This document shows, piece by piece, positions 36,566-45,229 of a stretch of DNA of 64,000 bases. The notes under the pieces were generated by a model that was given only the letters and a program-made list of their open reading frames with translations, did no database searches and was not told the DNA's origin. Made by a program: the position numbers and the translations under genes. Source of the stretch: Atopobium fossor DSM 15642 (GTDB taxonomy: Bacteria > Actinomycetota > Coriobacteriia > Coriobacteriales > Atopobiaceae); contig NZ_AXXR01000003.1 of the NCBI RefSeq assembly GCF_000483125.1, positions 62,001-126,000 of the forward strand. Reading direction: 5' to 3'. The first letter of the stretch is position 1; each line of letters starts with the position of its first letter.

Positions 36566-37018
36566 TTACTTCCATGAAGCTAGTTTTTGTTTAATGACGC
36601 TTGCATATGTCCGTGATACCAACACAGTGGTATCGCCCTGTAGCTCAAGCACCATACGACCATTGAGCTCTGGCCTAATACCAACCACAGCATCAAAATT
36701 AACAATAAGCTGCTTTGAAATACGGATGAACTCTGTGCCTCCTAGGGCATTCTCTAGAGCAAACAAACGCTGAGCGCTTTCAAAAACGCGTCCATCCATA
36801 CAATGAATAAGTGCTCCTGGCTCATGGGCCTCTATAAATGCCACCTGTGCAAATGGAAGCACCTTCCGTACAGTTCCTGAACCTTCATATGCAATAAACT
36901 TACCTTCACTAACCCGCAAAAGCTCAAGCAAGCGTGGTAGACGAGGATTGTCTGGATCTACTACCAGATGTACTTCAATACCCTCAAAACCGCGCTTCTC
37001 GTCAATAAAAATTCGCAT
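36566..37018 (-). CDS. LytTR-domain DNA-binding protein
   Basis: 150-residue regulator with no receiver domain. The N-terminal 50 residues are variable; the rest is a LytTR domain (KVLPFAQVAFIEAHEPGALIHC, FIRISKQLIVNFDAVVGIRPELNGRMVLEL). It binds DNA through beta strands. A 36-bp palindrome lies about 175 bp upstream (37192-37227). Proteins of this stand-alone type often autoregulate with a DUF3021 partner, which is the next gene. Confidence 0.88.
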   Translation of the reverse strand: MRIFIDEKRGFEGIEVHLVVDPDNPRLPRLLELLRVSEGKFIAYEGSGTVRKVLPFAQVAFIEAHEPGALIHCMDGRVFESAQRLFALENALGGTEFIRISKQLIVNFDAVVGIRPELNGRMVLELQGDTTVLVSRTYASVIKQKLASWK

Positions 37019-37191
37019 TACTCTATCCCTCTCTTCGATGGCTCAAGTATACAAAGCGCGCGTTCATCTACCCTCAACAGACAGCCAAGATGCAATCATT
37101 GCCAACTCAGTTGCACCATAACCCTTTTTTATGCTGTTTGGATGCACATAGAGTTGGATGAAGAGCACTGGATAAAATGCTGTAGCTGTTG

Positions 37192-37227
37192 CCTCTAGTC
37201 ATTATTAATATTAATAATGACTAGAGG
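37192..37227. repeat. 36-bp perfect palindrome sharing its core with the toxin-antitoxin palindrome
   Basis: Perfect loop-free inverted repeat; each 18-base arm reads CCTCTAGTCATTATTAAT towards the centre at 37209/37210. Its central 22 bp are identical to those of 16822-16855, but the outer arms differ and are still self-complementary. It sits between the end of the PTS operon and the LytTR gene. The rest of 37019-37364 holds only the terminator at 37243-37280. Confidence 0.85.
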
Positions 37228-37242
37228 GTAATCGAGCTATAT

Positions 37243-37280
37243 AAAAATAGAACCCAGCTCACATGTGAACTGGGTTCTAT
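37243..37280 (-). terminator. Rho-independent terminator of the fructose PTS operon
   Basis: On the minus strand ATAGAACCCAG pairs with CTGGGTTCTAT, with an inner TCACATGTGA that extends the stem, followed by a five-T run (37243-37247). It lies about 85 bp after the EIIBC stop codon. Confidence 0.85.
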
Positions 37281-37364
37281 TGCTCCTAGTATTTTATCTA
37301 TTCAAAAGAAGCAACGATTGGTTAGTTAGACAGCTTGTAAAGCACAACTTTTGCGGGCGGAAGC

Positions 37365-38882
37365 TTAGTCAATAACTTTATTGCCATTCTTGATGTACTG
37401 GTTACGCTTAAAGAGCAAGAACAACAAGCCACCAACGATGGTACCAGCCAGTATTGCTACAACCCACATCAGGCCGCCGTCAACAACAGGCAATACCAAG
37501 AAGCCACCGTGAGGCGCTGGATCATGTACACCAAAGAAGATGGTGAGAATGGCACCAATGGAAGAACCAAGCATCATGATGGGCATAACTGGCCAAATAT
37601 TCTTGGTCATGAAAGGAATAGCGCCCTCGGTAATGTGGGTGCAGCCCAAGATGAAGTTAACCAAGCCAGCATCGTGATCTTCCTGAGTAAAGTACTTCTT
37701 ACCCAGAAGAACAGCAAAGGTAGTAATCAGCGGAGGAACAATGCAAGCAGCAGAAACCGCAGCCATGAAGTTAGTACCAAAGTTATAGGTAGAGGTACCA
37801 ACACCAGTAGCTAGAGCCTCGGTAAGCATTGCAGTACCGGTTACGTAAGCAGCCTTGTTAACAGGACCACCCATGTCAAATGCACACATGCAGCCAATAG
37901 CAAGGCCCAATACGATAGGACCGGAAGCAGAAAGACCCTTAAGGAAGTCCATCATTGCAGTATTAATTGCTGCCATGGGACCGGAAATGCCAAGCATTAC
38001 TAGGCCAACAATAAAGGCAGAGCACAAAGGATAGAGGAACATTGCCTTAAGACCGTTGAGGTTCTCGGGAAGCTTAGCAAAGACCTTCTCCAAAAGCAAA
38101 ATGGTATAACCGGCCAAGAAACCACCAATAATGCCACCCAAGAAACCAAAGCCTACGCCAGCGCCACCGGCATCAATAAGACCTGTATCTGGGGATACGG
38201 GAAGACCTTGAATTGCAATCATGCCTGCCAAAAAGCCAGGTACTAATGCAGGACGCTTACCAATGGACTCTGCAATATAAGCAGAAAGCACGGGAACCAT
38301 AAGGCCCATGCAAATACCACCAATGGTCTTAAGCAATGCAGCAAAGGCATTGTAGTCTGCAGCAGTAGAATCAAATGAGGTAATACCCCAGAGGAACGAA
38401 ATAGCAGTAAGTACACCACCAGCAACAACAAATACCAGCATGTGACTTACGCCGTTCATAAGGTGCTTGTAAATCTGGTGACCTATAGACTCATTTGCAG
38501 GAGCAGCAGACTGGGCACCAGAATTTGCAACTTCAGTGGTCATCTCGCCAGAAGCCTGAGCAGCCAAAGCTTGCTCGATAAGAGCCTCGGCATCCTCCTT
38601 CTTAATTGCTTTGCTAACACCTACGGAAACCATAGGCTTGCCAGCAAAACGCTCGGCATTAACGTCCTTATCGGCAGCAACAACTACAGCCTTGGCAGCC
38701 TTGATCTGGGCTGGCGTGACCTCGTTCTCGATGCCTACTTGACCGTGAGTCTCTACCTTAATGGTAAGACCCTTGGCAGCTGCAGCATCCTCCAGCGCCT
38801 TCTTGGCCATAAAGGTGTGTGCAATGCCCGTTGGACAACCGGTAGCTGCGATGATGTCGTAGACCTGTGTGTCTTCAGCCAT
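37365..38882 (-). CDS. fruA: PTS fructose-type transporter, fused EIIB-EIIC
   Basis: Phosphotransferase-system permease that imports and phosphorylates a fructose-type sugar. About 505 residues: an EIIB domain with the phosphocysteine in IIAATGCPTGIAHTFMA near residue 15, a linker at about 105-125, then a multi-helix EIIC domain (HMLVFVVAGGVLTAISFLWG, FLAGYTILLLEKVFAKLP). No EIIA domain is fused and none is encoded in the window, so phosphate must come from elsewhere. The ATG at 38882 with GGAGG is chosen. It is last in an operon with the kinase and aldolase. Confidence 0.9.
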   Translation of the reverse strand: MAEDTQVYDIIAATGCPTGIAHTFMAKKALEDAAAAKGLTIKVETHGQVGIENEVTPAQIKAAKAVVVAADKDVNAERFAGKPMVSVGVSKAIKKEDAEALIEQALAAQASGEMTTEVANSGAQSAAPANESIGHQIYKHLMNGVSHMLVFVVAGGVLTAISFLWGITSFDSTAADYNAFAALLKTIGGICMGLMVPVLSAYIAESIGKRPALVPGFLAGMIAIQGLPVSPDTGLIDAGGAGVGFGFLGGIIGGFLAGYTILLLEKVFAKLPENLNGLKAMFLYPLCSAFIVGLVMLGISGPMAAINTAMMDFLKGLSASGPIVLGLAIGCMCAFDMGGPVNKAAYVTGTAMLTEALATGVGTSTYNFGTNFMAAVSAACIVPPLITTFAVLLGKKYFTQEDHDAGLVNFILGCTHITEGAIPFMTKNIWPVMPIMMLGSSIGAILTIFFGVHDPAPHGGFLVLPVVDGGLMWVVAILAGTIVGGLLFLLFKRNQYIKNGNKVID

Positions 38883-38946
38883 GTGCAACTCCTCCCTTCT
38901 TGTGTGCTCTATGGCACATCCCCCTTTGCGCTTACGCGCGATTACC

Positions 38947-39864
38947 CTACTTTATCTGTGAGACTTCAATTTGTTTGGACAGCACGTCCACTAAAGCAAA
39001 GTCTCCCAAACCAGCACTCATAGCAACATTGGCACCCGTTGCCATAGCACGAGATAAAGCACGTTTGACCTCACTACGGCTGTCTTTCCAAACAGACAAA
39101 AAACTCGCAAGGGTTGCGTCACCCGCGCAAGCCGTAGAAAGAACATCAACCTTGGCAGCTGTAGCGTGATATACCTGCTGCCCATCATAAAAATATGCGC
39201 CTTCTCCACCCAGTGTAAGCAAAATATTTTTTGCACCACGTTCATGCAATATATGTAATGCGTTGATAATGTCCCGCTCAGAGCGAACATCCACACCAAA
39301 AATATCTGCTACTTCTTCGTCATTTGGCTTAATGAGCAAAGGCTTGCGTTCCACCAAATGAGCCAAACATGGATGGGAAATATCCAGTACAAACTCCGCA
39401 CCCTTTGCCTGTGCCACATCAATGAGCTCATCGTAATAGCTAGGGTTCATATGGGGAGATAAGCTGCCAGAAATAACCAAGCAATCCAAATCTTTCAAGC
39501 TATCAATAAGGTCGAGCATTTGTAGCTGAGCTTCTCGGCTTACTGGTGCACCAGCATTTACCTGCTTGTATTCCTTATTACCCACGGTGAGAAATACGTT
39601 CAGACGCGTAATGCCCTCAATCCACACTGGTTTGACGGGGCAAATCTTAGAGGCGCCATCCACAATGTAGTTACCGGTAAAGCCACCAAAGAAACCAAGG
39701 ATTTGGGAATCAACGCCATACTGTGCCAAGGTAAAAGACACATTTAAACCTTTACCATTAGGTGTATACACGGCATCCCGTGTGCGATTGACCTTATCAA
39801 AACGCAGCTCATCGCTCGTGATATTCATATCCACTGCAGGATTAGTTGTGAGGGTGTAAATCAT
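38947..39864 (-). CDS. fruK: PfkB-family sugar-phosphate kinase, probable 1-phosphofructokinase
   Basis: Converts fructose 1-phosphate, or a related sugar phosphate, to the bisphosphate. The 305 residues start IYTLTTNPAVDMN, then NGKGLNVSFTLAQYG and the LTLGGEGAYF motif. The catalytic motif, usually GAGD, reads CAGD (LSTACAGDATLASFL); the catalytic Asp is kept but the first Gly is Cys. The neighbours are the aldolase (21 bp upstream) and EIIBC. A tagatose-phosphate kinase is the main alternative. Confidence 0.85.
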   Translation of the reverse strand: MIYTLTTNPAVDMNITSDELRFDKVNRTRDAVYTPNGKGLNVSFTLAQYGVDSQILGFFGGFTGNYIVDGASKICPVKPVWIEGITRLNVFLTVGNKEYKQVNAGAPVSREAQLQMLDLIDSLKDLDCLVISGSLSPHMNPSYYDELIDVAQAKGAEFVLDISHPCLAHLVERKPLLIKPNDEEVADIFGVDVRSERDIINALHILHERGAKNILLTLGGEGAYFYDGQQVYHATAAKVDVLSTACAGDATLASFLSVWKDSRSEVKRALSRAMATGANVAMSAGLGDFALVDVLSKQIEVSQIK

Positions 39865-39885
39865 TACCTACTCCCATACCTGCTC

Positions 39886-40737
39886 TTATGCACGATTGGC
39901 AGAACCAAGGTTATCCATGTGATCTTCAACAACCTTCTGGATATTTGCCATGCCAAAAGTTGCAGGCTTCTTAGGATCAAAGCAATCCGGGTTAGCAGCC
40001 ATATACTCCATAAAGCCAGCCATAAACGCCTGGCGTAATTCGGTTGCATAGTTAACCTTACAAATACCGTTTTGAATTGCCTCTGCTACCTGTTCATCAG
40101 GCACCCCAGAAGTTCCATGCAATACCAAAGGAATATCCAAGCACGAACGAAGCTTCTTAAGAACACTCTGTTCAATATGGGGAATGCCCTTATAAACGCC
40201 GTGTGCAGTACCTACACCAACAGCCAACGAAGTGCAGCCTGTACGCTCTACAAACTCTACTGCTTCATCGGGATCGGTATAGGGATTCTCTCCTTCTACC
40301 GCAGGACCATCATCCTCTTTACCGCCCACCTTACCAAGTTCTGCCTCTACTGGCAGATCAATTGCATGGGCAACCTTAGTAACAGATGAGGTAAGCGCAA
40401 TGTTATCCTCAAACGCAACATGTGATCCATCAATCATAACGGAGGTATAACCTGCACGGATTGCCTGTATGCAGCGGTCAAAACCATCACCATGATCCAA
40501 GTGTAAAGCTACGGGCACACTTGCATTTTTTGCAGCCGTACGTACCATGGAAGCAAAATGATCCAAACCCGCATACTTTAGCGTACCAGGGGTAGTTTGC
40601 ATAATCACAGGTGATTTTTTAACCTCAGCAGCACGAATAACAGCCATCACAAACTCGAGGTTCTCTACATTAAAAGCGCCAACTGCATAGTGCTGTGTCT
40701 GTGCATCCAACAACATTTCCCTAGTACTTACGAGCAT
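39886..40737 (-). CDS. fba: Class II fructose/tagatose-bisphosphate aldolase
   Basis: Zinc-dependent aldolase cleaving the bisphosphate to triose phosphates. About 283 residues with HLDHGDGF (substrate/zinc site), EAELGKVGGKED, a VLHGTSG loop and KVNYATELRQAF. The last motif is closer to tagatose-type GatY/KbaY aldolases than to classical FbaA, so the substrate is not settled. The ATG at 40737 with AAGGAAA is used; a longer frame to 40809 lacks support. It is first in the operon. Confidence 0.85.
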   Translation of the reverse strand: MLVSTREMLLDAQTQHYAVGAFNVENLEFVMAVIRAAEVKKSPVIMQTTPGTLKYAGLDHFASMVRTAAKNASVPVALHLDHGDGFDRCIQAIRAGYTSVMIDGSHVAFEDNIALTSSVTKVAHAIDLPVEAELGKVGGKEDDGPAVEGENPYTDPDEAVEFVERTGCTSLAVGVGTAHGVYKGIPHIEQSVLKKLRSCLDIPLVLHGTSGVPDEQVAEAIQNGICKVNYATELRQAFMAGFMEYMAANPDCFDPKKPATFGMANIQKVVEDHMDNLGSANRA

Positions 40738-41153
40738 TGCAGGGTTTCCTTCCCACTTGTTCTGTCTTGTCCTGAGCACTTCTGGCACAAGACCTCTGTA
40801 GTTCTTCACAATTACATGCAGTACTACATGGACAAACAGATCTTGTTTTACGATAGAAAACTTTCCTTTAGAGCTTGTTTTTATCCATAAAACAAATGTG
40901 CTGTTAGGTATATTTTACGCGCTTTTTTAGCATAGTTCTCATGCTATTTATATCTATTTACCTGCAAATAATTTAAGATTACAGACATTCAATCATGCTT
41001 CTCTTATCTTTTGTTTACGTTTTGTTTTGATGTGCACCGTTTATCGATAAAAGCAAGAAAAAACAAGTTGAACTGTTATCATTATTTTAGAACAACGCTT
41101 CATAGTTTCTACACGTTTTATACACATTTAAGTATACTGCTAAGAAGATCCTG
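40738..41153. promoter_or_regulatory. Divergent regulatory region between the PTS operon and deoR gene
   Basis: 416 bp, A/T-rich, no gene. It holds an exact inverted repeat TTGTTTT-N7-AAAACAA (40875-40895), a 12-bp palindrome TTTATCGATAAA (41040-41051) and repeated TTGTTT motifs around 41010-41030. These are candidate operators for the DeoR regulator, placed by position only. Confidence 0.6.
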
Positions 41154-42008
41154 ATGACTATAAAACCCTCCTCCTCTACAACACTACCCCCACTTAGTTC
41201 CGTCAGTTCAGCCACCCAAACTGACAATGTCATTACTGGCTTTGTGGAAGCACGTCGTGCCCGCATTATGGATTTGTTAGACCGCGAGGGCTCGGTTCAA
41301 GTCAATCAACTTGCAGAATTGTTTGGTGTTTCTCGCGTCACCGTACGCAATGATTTAGATGTATTAGGGAGGGACGGCCGTTTACGACGCACTCACGGTG
41401 GTGCTATTGCCCTTGCGCGCACTGTTACCGTTTCTTTGCAAGACCAGCGTGTTAACCTCAATGCAGAAGGCAAGCGGGCTATTGCGCAAGCAGCAGCAAA
41501 GCTGGTTTCCAACAACACATCAATTTTGGTAGATTCAGGCACCACAGCTGTTGAATTTGTAAGAACTTTAGCAGGCAAAACAGGTATTACGCTTATCACT
41601 AATGACTTTACCATTGCAGACTTGGTTGACCGCTCTATGCCCGCTATGGACGTTATTGTTTTGGGTGGCAAACTACGTAAGGGGCACCGCTACTCGAGCG
41701 GCTGGCTTTCCTTGCAAATGCTCGAATCTCTACATCCTGATATTGCTTTTGTATGTCCCACTGCATTTGTGCCAAGGCGTGGCCTTATGACCAACAATCA
41801 AGAAATGGCAGAGCTCAAAGGTGCTTTTATGACCTGTGCACAAAAAACCTGCGTGCTTATAGATTCCAGTAAAATTAGCGCACAGGGTTTGATTAAATTT
41901 GCCAGCCCTCAAGAAGCAGATCTTATTATTTGTGAGAAGGATCCCAAACAGCAGCTAACCGAATCTTTGGAAGGCAGTACTACACAGCTTATTATTGCTC
42001 AGTCTTAG
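41154..42008 (+). CDS. DeoR-family transcriptional regulator
   Basis: 284-residue sugar-phosphate-responsive repressor. After a Ser/Thr-rich N-terminal extension of about 25 residues comes a DeoR helix-turn-helix (ARRARIMDLLDREGSVQVNQLAELFGVSRVTVRNDLDVL), then the sensor domain with ILVDSGTTAVEF and ITNDFTIADL. It is divergent from the PTS operon and probably represses it (FruR/LacR-like role). Its 3' end overlaps the convergent esterase gene by 17 bp. Confidence 0.88.
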   Translation: MTIKPSSSTTLPPLSSVSSATQTDNVITGFVEARRARIMDLLDREGSVQVNQLAELFGVSRVTVRNDLDVLGRDGRLRRTHGGAIALARTVTVSLQDQRVNLNAEGKRAIAQAAAKLVSNNTSILVDSGTTAVEFVRTLAGKTGITLITNDFTIADLVDRSMPAMDVIVLGGKLRKGHRYSSGWLSLQMLESLHPDIAFVCPTAFVPRRGLMTNNQEMAELKGAFMTCAQKTCVLIDSSKISAQGLIKFASPQEADLIICEKDPKQQLTESLEGSTTQLIIAQS

Positions 42009-42726
42009 TTTGTACTTCTTGAAGCAGCCATGTAATACCTTTTGCAAGGCGCAACCATTCGTCAGTAAAGCGACCACCTAAATTGAGTTCAAACGTACAG
42101 ACAGCCCCCTGCTTTTTAAAATGAGAAGACAAAGCAACTGCTAACTGTTCTGACTGGCTTAGAAGTGGATGGCGCGTTTTTGATTCTCGACTTCCTAAAG
42201 AAAGATATTCGATTTTAGGATATTTTGTCTTGAGCATACTCTGCGTTACTGCAAAATCAAAAAAGCCTGGAAACCACAACGAACCCGAACTGCTTACCCC
42301 ACCAGAAAATACGTCAGTCTCAAACTGAGCCCAAAGTGCAAACAAGCCTGCCAAAGAATACCCGGCAAGATAACAAGGCGGCAGCGTATCTTTTTTTGTA
42401 AATCCTAGTTGTGTAAACACAGCAGGCAAAGCTTGTCTCACGATAAAATCTAGATGCTTGGGTCCATACCCTGCAAAACCTCCATCATGCTTCATGACAG
42501 AATCAGACTGCCAAGGTGACAAATCATTGTTCCAGTCAAAGCCAGAAATCACTAACAAGTTAAATGGTTTGCAGTCCAATTCCTGACACTGTACAAAAAG
42601 CTCCGAAGCACTGGGATTCCTAGCATTGAGTACTATAAGTGGAAGGTAGACATCCAATGAATCATGTCTATACAGTGTGGCGGTTTTGCCCGACCTGGAC
42701 GCAATTGTTAAGGTAACGGGATTCAT
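41992..42726 (-). CDS. Alpha/beta-hydrolase, esterase-like
   Basis: 244-residue hydrolase with the nucleophile elbow GYSLAG and VSSSGSLWFPG after it, resembling putative esterases of the esterase-D type. The C-terminus has LNLGGRFTDEWLRLAKGI, where the catalytic His is expected; no clear His is visible there, so the triad is incomplete or elsewhere. It overlaps the cobW stop by 4 bp (ATGA), so it is coupled to cobW. The substrate is unknown. Confidence 0.7.
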   Translation of the reverse strand: MNPVTLTIASRSGKTATLYRHDSLDVYLPLIVLNARNPSASELFVQCQELDCKPFNLLVISGFDWNNDLSPWQSDSVMKHDGGFAGYGPKHLDFIVRQALPAVFTQLGFTKKDTLPPCYLAGYSLAGLFALWAQFETDVFSGGVSSSGSLWFPGFFDFAVTQSMLKTKYPKIEYLSLGSRESKTRHPLLSQSEQLAVALSSHFKKQGAVCTFELNLGGRFTDEWLRLAKGITWLLQEVQTKTEQ

Positions 42727-43799
42727 GAATGCTCGTACCCATCGTGGCAGTCATCATGCCCATGTTCATGCTCTCCATGTTCATGCTCGCCATGTTTATG
42801 TTCACCAGGCTCATGGTGGTGGTGATGGCCCTTAATCTCTGCATGCTCACGCTGCAACACTGGTACAAAGAACTCTCGCAGCGCATGACGGTTAAGATGC
42901 CGACCAATAAAAACGGCACGAATATCTTCTTCATCAATAGAATCTTCCGCACCGGTAAGAGCCCATGAACGATCAACCACATCAAAACGAACAAGCTGAT
43001 TTCCACACTTTACAACGCCTTTTGCACGAGAGATTTGGCCAAATGCTCCGCACGCCAAAGCGTCAACAATCCAAATAAGATGCGAAGGAGTGGGTAGTGC
43101 TACATACTTAAGTGCTAACGTCTCCAGCTCATCGACCTCATCGCTCGTATCAGATAGTATTACACTTTTAGCAGCATCCTGCGTTAGATTACCAGCAGCT
43201 GTTTTCTTAGCAGGCATACTAAGCAGCGAGGCCCACCACTCATCTGGAAGTGCATCCCAAGGCTCGCATACAAGTGCAGCAGAAGTATTAGCTTTGTGCA
43301 CTATATCATTCACTCGAGCAGCAGCCTCATCTGACGTACCATGGGCAACCTTGGAACACACAATTGTAGAAGCAGCTGCAACTTGATTATCAAACACGCT
43401 TGGCTGTACTAAACGCTGATGCTCGCAATTAAGCACATCAACCACGGTAACAGATGGCAATAAACGAATGTGTTCATATGTTACCTTGGATAAATTTTCT
43501 AGCACACTGCCTAGTCGCGCAATGCCGGTAGGCTCAACCACCAAGTAATCAGGATCAAACGTATTGGCAATGGTGAGCACAGAAGAAGCAAAGTCCTGCT
43601 TGCCCGAGCAACAAATGCAATTCTCGGTAGACTCCCATACCTCTAGCTCGGAAGAATTCCGTAGTTGTTGTGCATCTATATCTGCCTGGCCAATCTCGTT
43701 TTCATACACCACAAAATCGCGACCCGTACGACGCGCCAACTCACGAATAAACGTAGTTTTACCTGCACCTAAAAAGCCAGAGACAATCAAGATATCCAT
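42723..43799 (-). CDS. CobW/COG0523 G3E-family GTPase with His-rich tail
   Basis: Metal-handling GTPase, probably a zinc or cobalt chaperone. About 358 residues: ILIVSGFLGAGKTTF (Walker A), the metal motif NCICCSG (CxCC), VVEPTGIARLG, and a C-terminal CobW_C domain ending HHHHHEPGEHKHGEHEHGEH-like repeats. The tail may store zinc. The ATG at 43799 with TGGAG is chosen. A strong terminator lies between it and the upstream adh gene, so it needs its own promoter or read-through. Confidence 0.85.
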   Translation of the reverse strand: MDILIVSGFLGAGKTTFIRELARRTGRDFVVYENEIGQADIDAQQLRNSSELEVWESTENCICCSGKQDFASSVLTIANTFDPDYLVVEPTGIARLGSVLENLSKVTYEHIRLLPSVTVVDVLNCEHQRLVQPSVFDNQVAAASTIVCSKVAHGTSDEAAARVNDIVHKANTSAALVCEPWDALPDEWWASLLSMPAKKTAAGNLTQDAAKSVILSDTSDEVDELETLALKYVALPTPSHLIWIVDALACGAFGQISRAKGVVKCGNQLVRFDVVDRSWALTGAEDSIDEEDIRAVFIGRHLNRHALREFFVPVLQREHAEIKGHHHHHEPGEHKHGEHEHGEHEHGHDDCHDGYEHS

Positions 43800-43808
43800 T
43801 ACCACTCC

Positions 43809-43842
43809 AAAAACAGGGCCGTCGAGAAACCCGACGACCCTG
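43809..43842 (-). terminator. Rho-independent terminator after the alcohol dehydrogenase gene
   Basis: On the minus strand CAGGGTCGTCG pairs with CGACGGCCCTG, one mismatch, followed by a T5 run (43809-43813). It separates adh from cobW. Confidence 0.8.
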
Positions 43843-43892
43843 CAACGTGTATCTACACCACACAACAAGCGTGCGGCCAAAGCAAGCCGACG

Positions 43893-44951
43893 TTAGTCAA
43901 TAACAACAACGGGCTTAATAAGATCTGCGGGCTTATCGCGCATGAGGAACAGTGCTTCCTCTACGTGATCCCAGCCATGGAATACATGGGTTACCTCAGG
44001 ATGTAGGTCAAGACGACCAGCCTCTACTAGGCTTGATAGCTTCTCCATGCGCAGGCGACCGCCAGGCATGAGGCCACCGCGAATATCCTTGTGACCCATA
44101 CCAACGCCCCACTCAACGCGAGGAATGGTTACAAAATCACCAGAGCCCAGGTAGTTAACATTACCAATCTTGCCACCAGGCTTAAGAGCCTTAACGGCCT
44201 CTTCAAAGGTCTCTACACCGCCACCAGCTACACAAATGCGGTCTACACCCTTGCCATTGGTCATCTCTAGGACCTGATCAGCAATGGGACCATTCTTGTA
44301 AGAGATAAAGTCAGTAGCACCATAGCCCTTTGCAGCCTCAACACATACAGGACGAGTACCAACGGCAATAATGCGAGAAGCACCATGAAGTGCCGCACCA
44401 GCGACACTCATCAAACCTACAGGTCCAATACCAATTACCAAGACAGTATCACCAAACTGAACATCAGCAAGCTCTACTGCATGGAAGCCTGTGGGAACCA
44501 TATCAGACAAAATACAGGCATCTGCAGGATCCATACCCTCAGGCATATGTGCCAAGTTACCATCTGCATCATTTACATGGAAGAACTCAGAGAACACGCC
44601 ATCTTTGAAGTTGGAGAACTTCCAGCCAGCAAGCATGCCACCAGAGTGCATGGAATAGCCAGCCTGAGCCTCAAGAGAGTTCCAGTCAGGAGTAATTGCA
44701 GGCACCAGTACGCGATCGCCAGGCTTGAAGTCCTTAACACACTCGCCAACCTCTACAACCTCGGCAGAGCACTCGTGACCCAAAATCATATTGTGACGGT
44801 CACCAATAGCGCCTTCCCACAGGGTATGTACGTCAGATGTACAAATAGCAATAGCAAGTGGCTTACAAATGGCATCCAAAGGACCGCAGGTTGGACGCTC
44901 TTTCTCAATCCAGCCAGACTCGCCAATCTTGAGCATTGCGTAACCCTTCAT
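43893..44951 (-). CDS. adh: NADP-dependent secondary alcohol dehydrogenase, zinc type
   Basis: Medium-chain dehydrogenase/reductase oxidising or reducing secondary alcohols and ketones. The 352 residues match the Clostridium/Thermoanaerobacter isopropanol dehydrogenase pattern. The catalytic zinc ligands appear in AICTSDVHT (Cys) and ILGHECSAE (His, Glu) and a later Asp in ILSDMVPTGFHAVELA. The Rossmann motif GIGPVGLMSVAGAAL precedes GTRPVCVEAAK, the NADP-preferring loop. GGAAGGG precedes the ATG. The expected structural-zinc lobe cysteines are absent, as in that enzyme group. Confidence 0.9.
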   Translation of the reverse strand: MKGYAMLKIGESGWIEKERPTCGPLDAICKPLAIAICTSDVHTLWEGAIGDRHNMILGHECSAEVVEVGECVKDFKPGDRVLVPAITPDWNSLEAQAGYSMHSGGMLAGWKFSNFKDGVFSEFFHVNDADGNLAHMPEGMDPADACILSDMVPTGFHAVELADVQFGDTVLVIGIGPVGLMSVAGAALHGASRIIAVGTRPVCVEAAKGYGATDFISYKNGPIADQVLEMTNGKGVDRICVAGGGVETFEEAVKALKPGGKIGNVNYLGSGDFVTIPRVEWGVGMGHKDIRGGLMPGGRLRMEKLSSLVEAGRLDLHPEVTHVFHGWDHVEEALFLMRDKPADLIKPVVVID

Positions 44952-44963
44952 AAAAACCCCTTC

Positions 44964-44979
44964 CTGTAGAAATCTACAG
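44964..44979. repeat. 16-bp inverted repeat upstream of adh
   Basis: CTGTAGA-N2-TCTACAG lies 12 bp before the adh start codon, close to the ribosome-binding site. It is a candidate operator or a small leader hairpin; nothing more can be said. The rest of the 278 bp to AIM24 holds only the hairpin at 45134-45173. Confidence 0.5.
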
Positions 44980-45133
44980 AGTATATGAAACCGCTTTCTT
45001 TGCGGAATCCTTACTATTTACACGCATAATATGGAAGATATATTCAGCATACCTAATATTATTTTGAATGTGTACTATTGCATTTTAAGAAATTTTTTGA
45101 TTTCAAATCCTCATGGCATTCTGTATAAGAAAC

Positions 45134-45173
45134 TACCCCAAAGTCACAACAACCTCACTGCAACTTTGGGGTA
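45134..45173 (-). terminator. Hairpin, probable terminator of the AIM24 gene
   Basis: TACCCCAAAGT (45134-45144) pairs exactly with ACTTTGGGGTA (45163-45173) around an 18-base loop. On the minus strand a weak T-rich stretch follows. It lies about 55 bp after the AIM24 stop codon. Confidence 0.6.
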
Positions 45174-45229
45174 TCTTGCACGTGCAATACGTGTCAAATC
45201 TCACATGTTACACAGAACTTCTCGATAGC

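Noticed and set aside
42729-42850. CATGTTCATG-like short repeats
   Set aside because: They encode the His-rich tail of the CobW GTPase.
45091-45110. TTTTTTGATTTCAAATC as a third Zur box upstream of adh
   Set aside because: Only the central bases resemble the 8-5-8 element; both outer arms fail to match.
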